The translations under genes and the position numbers were made by a program. The notes under the pieces are model-generated. The model saw only the letters and a program-made list of their open reading frames with translations, was not told the origin of the DNA and ran no database searches. From Streptomyces noursei (lineage in GTDB: Bacteria > Actinomycetota > Actinomycetes > Streptomycetales > Streptomycetaceae): DNA of 64,000 nucleotides. This document shows positions 17,233 through 25,734 of the stretch, in pieces. Position 1 is the stretch's first letter. Each line of letters opens with the position of its first letter. The stretch lies in the NCBI RefSeq assembly GCF_001646665.1, contig NZ_LWBU01000158.1, positions 1 through 64,000 on the forward strand, written 5' to 3'.

Positions 17233-18468
17233 TCAGGCGCTCAGTCGTTCGTGGATGGCCTGGGCCAGAGCGCGGCCCAGGCCTACGGGCACGGCGTTAC
17301 CGATCTGCCGCGCGATCTGAATCTTGCTGCCGAACCATTTGAAGTCGCCAGGGAATCCCTGGATCAGAGCGGCTTCATAATGGGTGATGGGGCGGTTCTC
17401 CTTCGGGTGGAGATATCGGCCCTTCTCCGGCTTGTAGAACTCCGTGCGGATCGTGACCGACGGGCGGTCCTCGTGCATGCGTCCCATGACGTCCCCGGAG
17501 CCGGTGTTGTGCTTGTCCCAACTCTCCGTGGACAGGTACTTCTTCTCACCGTCGACGACGGCCCATTTACCCCGAAGGTCGTGACGGTTTCCACCGGGTC
17601 GAATGGCCTTGTACCGCTCCAACGACAGGCCGGTGGGTGTGCGGCCGATGTGCAGCTCCGTCGTCAGATAGGGGCCGGGCAGAAGGAGCCCCAGAGGCTT
17701 GTCCTCCCGCTGGGGGAGGTTGACCAGGGGAGCGTCCTTCGGTGTGCGGTCGAAAACCGCACGACCGACAGCGACCCACGGCTCCAGCGGCGAGGGCTGC
17801 TTTCCGTCGAGAGTCGGTTGGGAAAGAGTTGCGTTCCGCGCGTGCGTCGGACCCGGGTGCTCAAGAGGAGCGCCGAGATCCTTGCGGGTGGCGATGACGA
17901 TCGCCCTGCGGCGGGCCTGGGGAACTCCGTAGTCCGCAGAGTTGAGGACTCTCGAGCGAAGCTCGTAATCGGCGAGAGGGCCCCCGCGCCGGGTCGCGGT
18001 CCTCAGCTCGTCGAACTGGCGGGAGGAGAGGAAACGATCGACGTTCTCCAGGACGAAGATCTTGGGCTTGATCGTGGTGACCACGCGCATGTACTCGATC
18101 CACAGCTGGTTGCGCGGGTCGTCCACTTTGGGCTTGTCCGGGTTGTTTCTGTGCAGGGCGGAGAAGCCCTGGCACGGTGGGCCGCCCATGACGACGTCCA
18201 CCTGTCCTTCGTAGGGCCGGGCGTCCCAAGTGCTGATGTCGACATTGGCGACATGAGCCGTGCCGAAGTTGGCCGCGTACGTGGCGGCTGCTGCTTCGTC
18301 GAACTCGACCGCCGCGACCGACCGGAAAGGTGAGGATCCCTTGCCGGCCGGTTCGTACGCGCGAAATCCGGCCGAGAACCCGCCCGCGCCGGAGAACAGG
18401 TCCACCACCGTGATCTCGGGTCGGGCTGAGATTGTGCCCGCAGCAGTGTCGGTCAAGGTGGTCGCCAT
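17233..18468 (-). CDS. C5-cytosine DNA methyltransferase, intact
   Basis: 411 aa. All key C5-MTase motifs are present: I DLFSGAGGFSAGF, IV GGPPCQGFS with catalytic Cys99, VI ENVDRFL, VIII QARRRAI, IX RPSVTIR and X QIGNAVPVGLG. It transfers a methyl group from S-adenosylmethionine to C5 of cytosine in a specific DNA site. The target recognition region between VIII and IX is about 130 residues. It is the last gene of the minus operon, 89 bp after the second methyltransferase gene. It probably marks self DNA for the linked nuclease functions. The recognition site cannot be read from sequence. Confidence 0.95.
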   Translation of the reverse strand: MATTLTDTAAGTISARPEITVVDLFSGAGGFSAGFRAYEPAGKGSSPFRSVAAVEFDEAAAATYAANFGTAHVANVDISTWDARPYEGQVDVVMGGPPCQGFSALHRNNPDKPKVDDPRNQLWIEYMRVVTTIKPKIFVLENVDRFLSSRQFDELRTATRRGGPLADYELRSRVLNSADYGVPQARRRAIVIATRKDLGAPLEHPGPTHARNATLSQPTLDGKQPSPLEPWVAVGRAVFDRTPKDAPLVNLPQREDKPLGLLLPGPYLTTELHIGRTPTGLSLERYKAIRPGGNRHDLRGKWAVVDGEKKYLSTESWDKHNTGSGDVMGRMHEDRPSVTIRTEFYKPEKGRYLHPKENRPITHYEAALIQGFPGDFKWFGSKIQIARQIGNAVPVGLGRALAQAIHERLSA

Positions 18469-18557
18469 GGGATGGGATTCTACTAAGGCGCACGCGTGGG
18501 CGGCGTGAGGCCTCCGGCAACCGGTGCATCACGGCCGCCCGCGAGCCGACCACTGCT

Positions 18558-19553
18558 TCAGGGGGTACGCGTGGAGTGACGAAGTGCAGACATGATCTGT
18601 CGTCCGACCGCCGCAGCCAGCGGCGGGGGTGTGGTCTGGCTGATCTGCCGGTACGCCGATGTCTTTCTGCCGACGATCCCCCATTCCCTGGTGAAGCCCT
18701 GGAGGAGAGCCACCTGGTCCACGGTGATCCGTGGCAGACCGAACCGTGGTTCGACATCGAAGTTCATACGGAAGTCGGGCCCCGGCACCGAGTCGCCGAT
18801 GCTTCCGCCGTAGACGCCCCAGCGTGCCCAGATCGCCTTGGCGCGGCTGGCGCCGAGGTCCGCGCCCCCACGGCCGGTGGCTCCACCCATGATCAGTGGC
18901 GCCGGCTCGGAAGCTCGGGCTGCCCAGTCGGCGGCCTCCGGCCAACCGGCGGAGGCCATGGACTCATGAAGGGTCTCGCCCATGCTCGGGCAGACGCCGG
19001 GGTATGGCTCGGGCCACTCGAAGTGCGACAGATCATCGGGGTGCATGGCGACCATGAAGCCGTGCGGACGGTGCTGCGGCACACCGAAGTCCGTGGCCGT
19101 GAGGACGGCCGACTTCAGTTGGTAGCCGAGGTCATGGACCGCTTCCTGTACGGCTCGACGCTCCGTCTCGAATTTTGCCGCGTGGAGAAAGGTGGGAATA
19201 TTCTCCAGCAATAACACCCTGGGCCTGATGTAGGAGGCCATGTCCAGCGTGGCGCGAAGGGTGTCCCGCTTGTCGTCCGTCGCGAGCTGCTTCCCTGCGA
19301 TGCTGTAGGGGGAGCGAGGAAGACCGCAGCTGAGCACATCGGCATAGTCCATCGGCTCGTGGTGCACGGGCTCGATGTGATTCAGATCGTCGTGGACGAT
19401 GTACCAGTGAGGTCGGTTGCGTGCCAGGGTGGCACAACTGTCCGCGTCGATGTCCACAGCGGCGACGACATGGAACCCCGCCTGTTCGAGGCCCAGAGCC
19501 TGCCCGCCCACCCCCGCGCACAGCTCCACCACGGTGAAATGCCGCTCCTGCAT
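18558..19553 (-). CDS. C5-cytosine methyltransferase homologue lacking the catalytic Cys
   Basis: 331 aa from the ATG at 19553 (GGAAGG seven bases upstream). Motif I is VELCAGVGGQALGLEQAG, motif VI LLLENIP, motif VIII QHRPHG, and the C-terminal motif X region is RQISQTTPPPLAAAVG. In motif IV the expected PPC(Q/S) is LPRS: Arg80 (codon CGC at 19316-19314) replaces the nucleophilic Cys. One transition from TGC would give this. Motif VIII also ends in His rather than Arg. It is therefore probably inactive as a methyltransferase, unless it serves as a DNA-binding or target-recognition partner of the intact enzyme next door. The reading frame is otherwise complete. Confidence 0.88.
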   Translation of the reverse strand: MQERHFTVVELCAGVGGQALGLEQAGFHVVAAVDIDADSCATLARNRPHWYIVHDDLNHIEPVHHEPMDYADVLSCGLPRSPYSIAGKQLATDDKRDTLRATLDMASYIRPRVLLLENIPTFLHAAKFETERRAVQEAVHDLGYQLKSAVLTATDFGVPQHRPHGFMVAMHPDDLSHFEWPEPYPGVCPSMGETLHESMASAGWPEAADWAARASEPAPLIMGGATGRGGADLGASRAKAIWARWGVYGGSIGDSVPGPDFRMNFDVEPRFGLPRITVDQVALLQGFTREWGIVGRKTSAYRQISQTTPPPLAAAVGRQIMSALRHSTRTP

Positions 19554-19642
19554 GTGCCCGCCTTCCCCACCCCGACACCGGCTATCCATGTTAGAGAGAT
19601 CTGCCGCATGTGTGTCGAGGCAGGGACGGGTACGGGGTCGGC

Positions 19643-22573
19643 TCACCCTCCCGTGTCGGCCGAGTTGATCGTGGTGAAGCGAATCACCTTCCCATCACTG
19701 CTTCGTGCCGAGGCCGGAGCCACGAAGGTGAACGCGATCACGACCTTTCCAGGGTCGATGCGCCCGGACGACTCGATCTCCCTCCTGTGCTCCGGCTCTA
19801 CCACCGGATAGAGGGAGACCACCCCGCGCCGCTCGGAGACGTACTGCTCCGTCGTGTCGTTCCCTCCGTGGGGAAGAGCGCCGGCGATGCGGAGAGCAGC
19901 CGCACGGTGCTTGGGCTCGCTGATGGCGCCGAACACCTCGCCACGGCGGCGTTGACGACCGAACCACGAAATGGACCGGGACGACGTGCCGATGGACACC
20001 TGCTTGTTCCGGGACGTGTGCTGCGGCGCGAGTACGAGCCAGTCGTCCACCTTCGCGGGAGAGGTACGACTGATCTCCTCCAGATAGGTGAGGTGCGGGT
20101 CGAACCGCCCTGCGACGTCCCACTTCAGTGATCGCACCAGGGTCAGGAACTCGCTGTTGGAAAGAACCCCGGTGAGGGCGTCGAAGCGGTGGTGGGTCTC
20201 AGCCTCGTCGAAGTAGTACGCGAATGTGCTCGGAGTCGTCGACAACGCTTCGAGCACGGGTTGCCATCGGGCAGTGTTCTCGCGAAGGTCGGACGTGCTC
20301 GACGGATATGCCGTCGGTTCCTCCCATTTGCCGGGTGAGTGAATCTCGACGACACGCGTGTTGTACATCTTGTTGGCACTCGCCGGTTTCAGCCAGGCGA
20401 GGTGCTGAGTAACCAGTGGAGGCACTTGCTCGGGAGTGACCTGCGGCTCGCCGTCGACCAGGACGGAGTACTGCCGCAGCTCCTCGCGGAAACTCTCTTC
20501 GTCACGGCAGATGGCCCCGAACGCCTCGTACAGGTCGATGTCCTTTCGGCCCATCGACTCCTCGCGCCCCAGGTACAGCCGGACCAGATCCTGATATCCC
20601 TTGCGGAAGCCGAACCACCGTCCCATCTGCATCAACGTGGAGGCGTTGTTGGTGCGGCGGCGGTAGTAGGTCACGGTGAGGCCTTCGACGGTGAAGCCGC
20701 GGGCCAGCTTCTGACCACCGATGAGGATCTTCCACAAGGAGCGCTTGTCGAAGTCGGCCTCGCCGTTCTCGATGTCGTTGTCACCGTTGACGACGATGAT
20801 CGGCCGATCGTCCCCACCGATGCGGATGGCCGCGGCACCGATGTACGGGGACAGGTCGTCGTACGAAGGCGGGATCGGAAATCCGTCCGCCCTGACGTGC
20901 GACACGGGAGCCACGTCTGTGTCGAAGAGAGCGCGGAGGCGCTCATGACCCGACGGGCCGGTGTATCCGGCGGACCACCACATCTTCTGCACCCGCCCGC
21001 GGAGCTCACGGTGATCGGCCGTGCGAACGGACTCGTGAATCAGCATGGTGTGGTGTTGGAAGTATCGGTCCCCGAGGCCGTTGGCCTCGCGATACAGTTT
21101 CATGGCCGCCGTGAGGACGAACATGTCCATCGCTTGCTGCAGTGCAGTCTCGTCATCCTCGGAGGACAGATGGATGTCGCGCACGTGCGCTTTCTCGTTC
21201 GAGTTCGCGAAGGTGCGTTCCGCCGGCGGGATCGGCGAATCCAGGTCGTGGAAGTCCTGCACGCCCATGTATCCCTCCGGGCGCGGAAGCGAGACGATGA
21301 AGTCCTTCGGGAAGATGTCCTCGGTGTCGCTCGGGTCGATGAACACGTTGGCGAACGGTGTCGCCGTGTAACCCACGTACTGGGCTCGGGGGAGGAGCCT
21401 CAGGAGCTCGGAGATCTTCTCATTGATGGCGGTGCGTTCGGCGTTCGGCTTGTTCGGGTTCGATGTGTTGACCGAGGCCTCGTCGGACTCGTCGTCGATG
21501 ATCAGGACGGGAATCTCGCCGAGCGGCGTCTTGATCTTGTTGAGATCCTTGACCAATTTAGTCAGAACGGTCTTGTTCTTCTTGACCACCATCAGGCGGG
21601 CGGAGGAGCGGTGCAAGTTCCGCGGGTCGAAAAGGGGAAGCGCCGGCTCCTGCTTTTCGAACTCCAGGGCGACGATGCCTTGAAGGAGGCTCTTGTAGTC
21701 GTTGTCCCTCGTCGTCATGCGGACGATGTCGAAGCCACCGAGGGCGGACGGCAGACCACCGTGTGCGATGAACTCCCCCCGACTCCAGGCAGGATCGTCC
21801 GCATAGTCGGACTCGTACTCGGAGGCGCCACGCAGAATGTTCTCGCGTCCCACGAGTTCCATGTCGAGACGGCGCTGTGTCTGTGCCCGCAGCAGATTCA
21901 GAGTCCCACCCAGCACGATGATCAGGCGGTAACCGGCATCGGCGGCCTTTGCGATGACCCCTGTGAAGTTGGCGGTCTTGCCCGACTGCACATAGCCGAC
22001 GACCAGCCCTTTGGACTGGTAGGCGCTGTCGGACGTCGGATTGGCGAGTCGCTCCACCACGCGGTCCGAAGCCGCGTCGAGACCCGCGACGGCCGCTTCC
22101 GACCAGCCCTTCCGTGCGAGTAGGCGCCTGTATGCCGGCCAGTACCAGGAGCGGCCCTGCTGCGACTGGGGCGTGTACCAGGGAGTGAACCTGTCGCTGA
22201 TCACAACCGGCCCGGACGCCTTGGGCACGGGGATCAGGGAGTTGAGGAGCTGCTGAGTCCGTTCCGACACTCCGAGAAGAGCGAGGGCGGCAGTACGACG
22301 TTCGTCCGTGCGCGGATCCGTCCGGGACCAGGCGGGGTTCTCCACGTAGTCCCAGTGCGTGAGCTGCTTGCGCCACAGCTCCACCAGCTGGTCGGTTGCA
22401 TGGGCGCTGCTCAGGACTTGCATGAAGTCGGTCTCCGTCGCAAGGAGCTGGGCCTCGGGGCCCTCCTCCTCGGCCTGGTACTCCAGGGCGCGTCGGAGGT
22501 TCTTCGGCCGGATGTCCATTCCTGCCAGCGCCGAGGTGTGCAGGGTGATCCGTAGCATTTCCGCGGAATTCAT
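19643..22573 (-). CDS. Z1 domain protein (helicase-like ATPase)
   Basis: 976 aa, start ATG at 22573 with GAGGA upstream. Walker A GYVQSGKTANFTG (from residue 193), Walker B VLIIDDESDEA and motif III YTATPFANVF together with LARGFTVEGLTVTYYRRR and LMQMGRWFGFRKGYQDLVRLYL are the hallmarks of the Z1 family (Pfam Z1). These are superfamily-2-like ATPases found beside methyltransferases and nucleases in restriction-like loci. It probably translocates or remodels DNA in the system. It sits 18 bp downstream of the PD-(D/E)XK gene and 89 bp upstream of the Cys-less methyltransferase gene. Confidence 0.93.
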   Translation of the reverse strand: MNSAEMLRITLHTSALAGMDIRPKNLRRALEYQAEEEGPEAQLLATETDFMQVLSSAHATDQLVELWRKQLTHWDYVENPAWSRTDPRTDERRTAALALLGVSERTQQLLNSLIPVPKASGPVVISDRFTPWYTPQSQQGRSWYWPAYRRLLARKGWSEAAVAGLDAASDRVVERLANPTSDSAYQSKGLVVGYVQSGKTANFTGVIAKAADAGYRLIIVLGGTLNLLRAQTQRRLDMELVGRENILRGASEYESDYADDPAWSRGEFIAHGGLPSALGGFDIVRMTTRDNDYKSLLQGIVALEFEKQEPALPLFDPRNLHRSSARLMVVKKNKTVLTKLVKDLNKIKTPLGEIPVLIIDDESDEASVNTSNPNKPNAERTAINEKISELLRLLPRAQYVGYTATPFANVFIDPSDTEDIFPKDFIVSLPRPEGYMGVQDFHDLDSPIPPAERTFANSNEKAHVRDIHLSSEDDETALQQAMDMFVLTAAMKLYREANGLGDRYFQHHTMLIHESVRTADHRELRGRVQKMWWSAGYTGPSGHERLRALFDTDVAPVSHVRADGFPIPPSYDDLSPYIGAAAIRIGGDDRPIIVVNGDNDIENGEADFDKRSLWKILIGGQKLARGFTVEGLTVTYYRRRTNNASTLMQMGRWFGFRKGYQDLVRLYLGREESMGRKDIDLYEAFGAICRDEESFREELRQYSVLVDGEPQVTPEQVPPLVTQHLAWLKPASANKMYNTRVVEIHSPGKWEEPTAYPSSTSDLRENTARWQPVLEALSTTPSTFAYYFDEAETHHRFDALTGVLSNSEFLTLVRSLKWDVAGRFDPHLTYLEEISRTSPAKVDDWLVLAPQHTSRNKQVSIGTSSRSISWFGRQRRRGEVFGAISEPKHRAAALRIAGALPHGGNDTTEQYVSERRGVVSLYPVVEPEHRREIESSGRIDPGKVVIAFTFVAPASARSSDGKVIRFTTINSADTGG

Positions 22574-22591
22574 TGATGGGTCCTCGAGTGC

Positions 22592-23566
22592 TTACGGGAG
22601 GTGGAGATCGGTCAAGATGTGCGGGGGGCTGGTGGGCGCCTCGATGTCGGTCACGTCCACTGTGTAGGTGATGTTCGCGATGTGGTTCCGAAACGGCTCG
22701 GGGATCAACTGCGGGTCGAGGCGCGGAAGACGGCCGTCGACCGGGAGAGCGAGTGGCTTCGTCCGCAGGCGCCATCGCTCGTCGTCACGGAGACCGGCGT
22801 CCCAGCCGCACGCGATCAGTTGCTCGTCCAGCAGGTCGAGGCAGGCGGGTGCATGCTCGCCCACACGGCTCCGCACGGAATCCACGCACGAGCTGAGTGT
22901 GCGCCCGTCCGACCCCCCGCGAGTGACCTGCAAGGAGAGCAACCACAGCGGCCGGTGAACGGACGGTGTCAATTGGCCCAGGCCATGGATGCCGTGGCGA
23001 CGGCGTTCGGCGGAGGTGGTTTTTACCTCGAGGTCGAAGCCGGCGAGCCCGAAGTCGTGTTCCTCGCCGCGGGGGCCCTTCCACGACTCGACAGCCGTGG
23101 ACCAATCCTGCGAGCGGGCGATCGAGGCCAGGGCCGCGAGTTCCCCCATGAGACCGATGCGCTGCTCCGTACTGAGTCCGCGCGGCCTGTCCAACAGCGC
23201 GCTCCAGGCCCGTACGGTCTCGGCGAGTGCCTGGTCGAGTGTGCGTTCCTGACCGACTATGCGATCGGCGACGGCGTTCAGCAGGTCGTGGAAGTCGCGT
23301 ATCAGAGTGGCTTGGGTCGTTCTGATTCGCGCCATCCGCATACCCCGCTCCGCGATCTGGTCGATGCGGATCGACGCCAGCGGCGATCGCGGCGGTTGGT
23401 GTCGTCGCCCCAGTTCCACGTGGAGGGCTATTTCGCGGCCGTCGTCGCCGATGACGTACCACACCTCGGGGCGGGCGGAGGGCGGCGAGAGCCGGTACGA
23501 CGTGCACTGTCCCATGCCCAGGTAGTGCTCGACCGAGTGCCAGGGCACGTAGGAACGCTCAGTCAT
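22592..23566 (-). CDS. PD-(D/E)XK motif protein (DUF4420-type nuclease)
   Basis: 324 aa. The central nuclease core is visible: GLMGELAALA with Glu142, EEHDF with Asp171, and LEVKTT with Glu180 and Lys182, i.e. the E...D...ExK pattern of the PD-(D/E)XK fold. HGLGQL follows, as in the DUF4420 family. It is the likely DNA-cutting subunit. Its ATG at 23566 lies inside the end of the GHKL ATPase gene (8-base overlap), so the two are coupled. DUF4420 next to Z1, a GHKL ATPase and a C5 methyltransferase is a recurring association in restriction-like systems. Confidence 0.9.
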   Translation of the reverse strand: MTERSYVPWHSVEHYLGMGQCTSYRLSPPSARPEVWYVIGDDGREIALHVELGRRHQPPRSPLASIRIDQIAERGMRMARIRTTQATLIRDFHDLLNAVADRIVGQERTLDQALAETVRAWSALLDRPRGLSTEQRIGLMGELAALASIARSQDWSTAVESWKGPRGEEHDFGLAGFDLEVKTTSAERRRHGIHGLGQLTPSVHRPLWLLSLQVTRGGSDGRTLSSCVDSVRSRVGEHAPACLDLLDEQLIACGWDAGLRDDERWRLRTKPLALPVDGRLPRLDPQLIPEPFRNHIANITYTVDVTDIEAPTSPPHILTDLHLP

Positions 23567-25091
23567 CGTCGGCCACCCTGTCCAGCTCTGCCCGAGCCGC
23601 GGAGATCAGGATGGACTGCCAGAGCTGCAGATTGTCCTTTTCGCGACTGCCGCTGTACTCCTTCTCGAAGACCTGGTGCAGGAGCATGTACATCAAGGAC
23701 TTGATGAGAGGGGCGTCATTGAGGCCGCCGCGTCGGCCGCCCAGAATCGCGGCTCGATAGTGTTGGTTGAGGACGATGGTTCGATCCTCGCGATCGACCG
23801 CGAAGAAGAGTTCGTTGTCCAGCTTCTGCCAACGCAGCGAGATCGGTTCCTCGGACGGGATGATCGGGAGTTCGTCCTCGATCGTCTCTCGCACGACGGG
23901 GTCCAGTCCCTTGCCGGGTGGTAGGACCGGTTTCCGCGTGGTGCCGGAACGCTTGCGAGCGTCGCGGTAGACAGATTCCGCGGCAACCAGGTAATCGAGG
24001 AAGGTGCGCCCACTCGCGTCGGCCTTCTCCAGCGCGGCGCTGAATTCGGGGGTTGCCTCGACACCCGACTTCTTCACTGTGAGCCGAAAGGCGTCGCCCG
24101 GGTCGTCGGGCAGGTCCACCGCGACGCGCGCCAGGGACAGATGCTGCTCGGGCTGACGGAAGTTGTTCCATCCGCCGGCTTGCACCAAGCGGTCATGACG
24201 GTAGAAGTAGAAGCCCTGCCGGTCCATGACCGAACCCACCGCCCTGTACTCGTCGAGATTCGACTTCGGAGTCCAGATGTGGGCTTCAAGGGTGACCCCA
24301 CCGACTGAAGGAAGGGCAGCCGTGAAGCTCCTCGGGTAGTCGGGGTGACCAGTGACCGGGTACCCGAACGGGTCGAGTGGCTCGACGCCGAAGTTCATGT
24401 AGACCGTGCCGGTGCGCACGTCCTCGACCGCGATGGTGATGTTGAAGTCGTCGCGGGCAAGGAAACGGTGGAGATGGAGCCCCAGGTGCAGGCCCAACTT
24501 GTTGATCGTCCGATGGAGATAGCGGTCCGTCTGACCGCCGCCCCCGTGCTTCGGGAAACCCTTGACCCCGTCCCACCGGACGACGGTGCCCTGCCACTCG
24601 ATGGGCCGCTTGTTGTCATAACGGTCGATGAGGCTCTGGGCATAGTCAGGGGCCACGATGTCGCATTGGAATCCCGACACGGCGCGCGCCATGAGCCATC
24701 GGCGGCCGACGGCGCGCGTGCGTTTGGTCGTGGTGACCACCGTGACGGCCGAGGCGTGACTGGGTGAGGCGGCCTTGAGGCCGGTCCCGAACATGCCCAG
24801 CGCCCCGGCGGCGTAGTCACGTCGCCCTCCCACGGTCATGGCGACGTCCAGGGCCTTCTCGTCCATGCCCTTGCCGTCGTCGACCACCAGGAGACTCACG
24901 AGTTGATCACCGTCTCGGAGGAAGTGGACGACCACGTCCTTCGCCCCGGCGTCGATGGAGTTGTCGACGAGGTCGGCGATCGCGACCTCGAAGCTGTAGC
25001 CCTGGCTGCTCAGCGCTTCCATGTAACGCGCGTCGGGCGGAAGGCGCTTGCTCCCGGCGGTGGGGACGTCGAACTGCCAATCGTGAGCCAT
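23559..25091 (-). CDS. GHKL (MutL/Hsp90-like) ATPase of the minus defence operon
   Basis: 510 aa, ATG at 25091 with AAGGCGAGG upstream. The ATPase is at the N-terminus: N-box ADLVDNSIDAGA (residues 39-50), G1 DDGKGM (71-76), G2 GMFGTGLKAAS (99-109). This is the classic MutL/MORC-type pattern, much closer to consensus than the plus-operon ATPase. The C-terminal 350 residues are not recognised. It probably forms an ATP-gated dimer that couples recognition by the methyltransferase-like proteins to the PD-(D/E)XK nuclease. That role is inferred from domain logic. Confidence 0.9.
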   Translation of the reverse strand: MAHDWQFDVPTAGSKRLPPDARYMEALSSQGYSFEVAIADLVDNSIDAGAKDVVVHFLRDGDQLVSLLVVDDGKGMDEKALDVAMTVGGRRDYAAGALGMFGTGLKAASPSHASAVTVVTTTKRTRAVGRRWLMARAVSGFQCDIVAPDYAQSLIDRYDNKRPIEWQGTVVRWDGVKGFPKHGGGGQTDRYLHRTINKLGLHLGLHLHRFLARDDFNITIAVEDVRTGTVYMNFGVEPLDPFGYPVTGHPDYPRSFTAALPSVGGVTLEAHIWTPKSNLDEYRAVGSVMDRQGFYFYRHDRLVQAGGWNNFRQPEQHLSLARVAVDLPDDPGDAFRLTVKKSGVEATPEFSAALEKADASGRTFLDYLVAAESVYRDARKRSGTTRKPVLPPGKGLDPVVRETIEDELPIIPSEEPISLRWQKLDNELFFAVDREDRTIVLNQHYRAAILGGRRGGLNDAPLIKSLMYMLLHQVFEKEYSGSREKDNLQLWQSILISAARAELDRVADDD

Positions 25092-25191
25092 GTCCTCGCC
25101 TTGCTTGCCGAGTGGACGATGTGAACGGAGCTGCGGTCGGGGCTGACGACCGGTGTGCGGAGCCCTCGAACCATGTGGGTCGGGAGCCCGG

Positions 25192-25734
25192 TCAGGGGCG
25201 ACGCTTCGTGGGTCGCGGTGATGCTGCGACCGCTCTCCGCGCCTGAGTCACTGCCTGAGCGACGGCGTCGGGGCTCTCGTGCTCCCAGAACCGCATCACT
25301 GTCCATCCCAGTGCTTGGAGATGCTCCGTGGTCTCGCGGTCACGAGCGATGTTCTTGGCGAGTTTCGCCCGCCACCATTCGGCGTTCGACCTCGGATGAG
25401 TCGCATGCTGCGGGCAACCGTGCCAGAAGCAGCCGTCGAGAAACACGGCGATCTTGGCCGAGCCGAAGGCGATGTCGATCGACCGTCGGCGCATGCCCGG
25501 GACGGGGACGTTCACCCGGTAACGCAACCCCGCCGCATGGAGGAGCTTGCGCACGGCAACCTCGGGGGCGGTGTCGCGGGAGAGCTGGCGGCTCATCCTC
25601 GCCGACACGGCGGCGGAGGAAGGGACGGCATCGGGCACCTTGACATTGTGCCGGCGCAGGCGGACCGCATGGGGAGAGGTGGTTGCGCACTCGAACCACA
25701 GTCCTCGCCCGACCGTGTTGATCGACGTGCTCAC
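25192..25734 (-). CDS. vsr: Very short patch repair (Vsr) endonuclease
   Basis: Nicks DNA 5' of the T in T:G mismatches formed by deamination of 5-methylcytosine. The Vsr core is clear: MSRQLSRDTAPEVAVRKLLHAAGLRYRVN, the catalytic Asp in RRSIDIAF, the VFLDGCFWHGCPQH zinc/active-site segment, then MRFWEHE. The 180-aa form starts at a GTG (25734) that overlaps the stop of the excalibur gene (GTGA). A shorter start near 25638 would match typical Vsr lengths better, so the start is uncertain. It fits the cytosine methyltransferases of the same operon. Confidence 0.92.
   Translation of the reverse strand: MSTSINTVGRGLWFECATTSPHAVRLRRHNVKVPDAVPSSAAVSARMSRQLSRDTAPEVAVRKLLHAAGLRYRVNVPVPGMRRRSIDIAFGSAKIAVFLDGCFWHGCPQHATHPRSNAEWWRAKLAKNIARDRETTEHLQALGWTVMRFWEHESPDAVAQAVTQARRAVAASPRPTKRRP

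Larger units (their letters stand above)
13287..25734. other. Accessory defence-like island, two convergent operons
   Basis: Nine genes between a core AbiEi-like gene and an excalibur lipoprotein gene, with lower GC than both flanks. The plus operon (13287-17208) is three genes joined by GTGA and ATGA overlaps. The minus operon (25734-17233) is vsr, GHKL ATPase, PD-(D/E)XK protein, Z1 ATPase and two C5 methyltransferases. Stops of the two operons are 24 bp apart. No integrase, transposase or flanking direct repeat was seen. Confidence 0.7.

Noticed and set aside
17218..18333. Plus-strand frame inside the methyltransferase gene
   Set aside because: Antisense to an enzyme with complete catalytic motifs.
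12885..25734. Integrase, transposase or attachment repeats for the defence island
   Set aside because: Looked for recombinase-like proteins and flanking direct repeats; none seen. The tRNA-Lys genes are 18 kb away.
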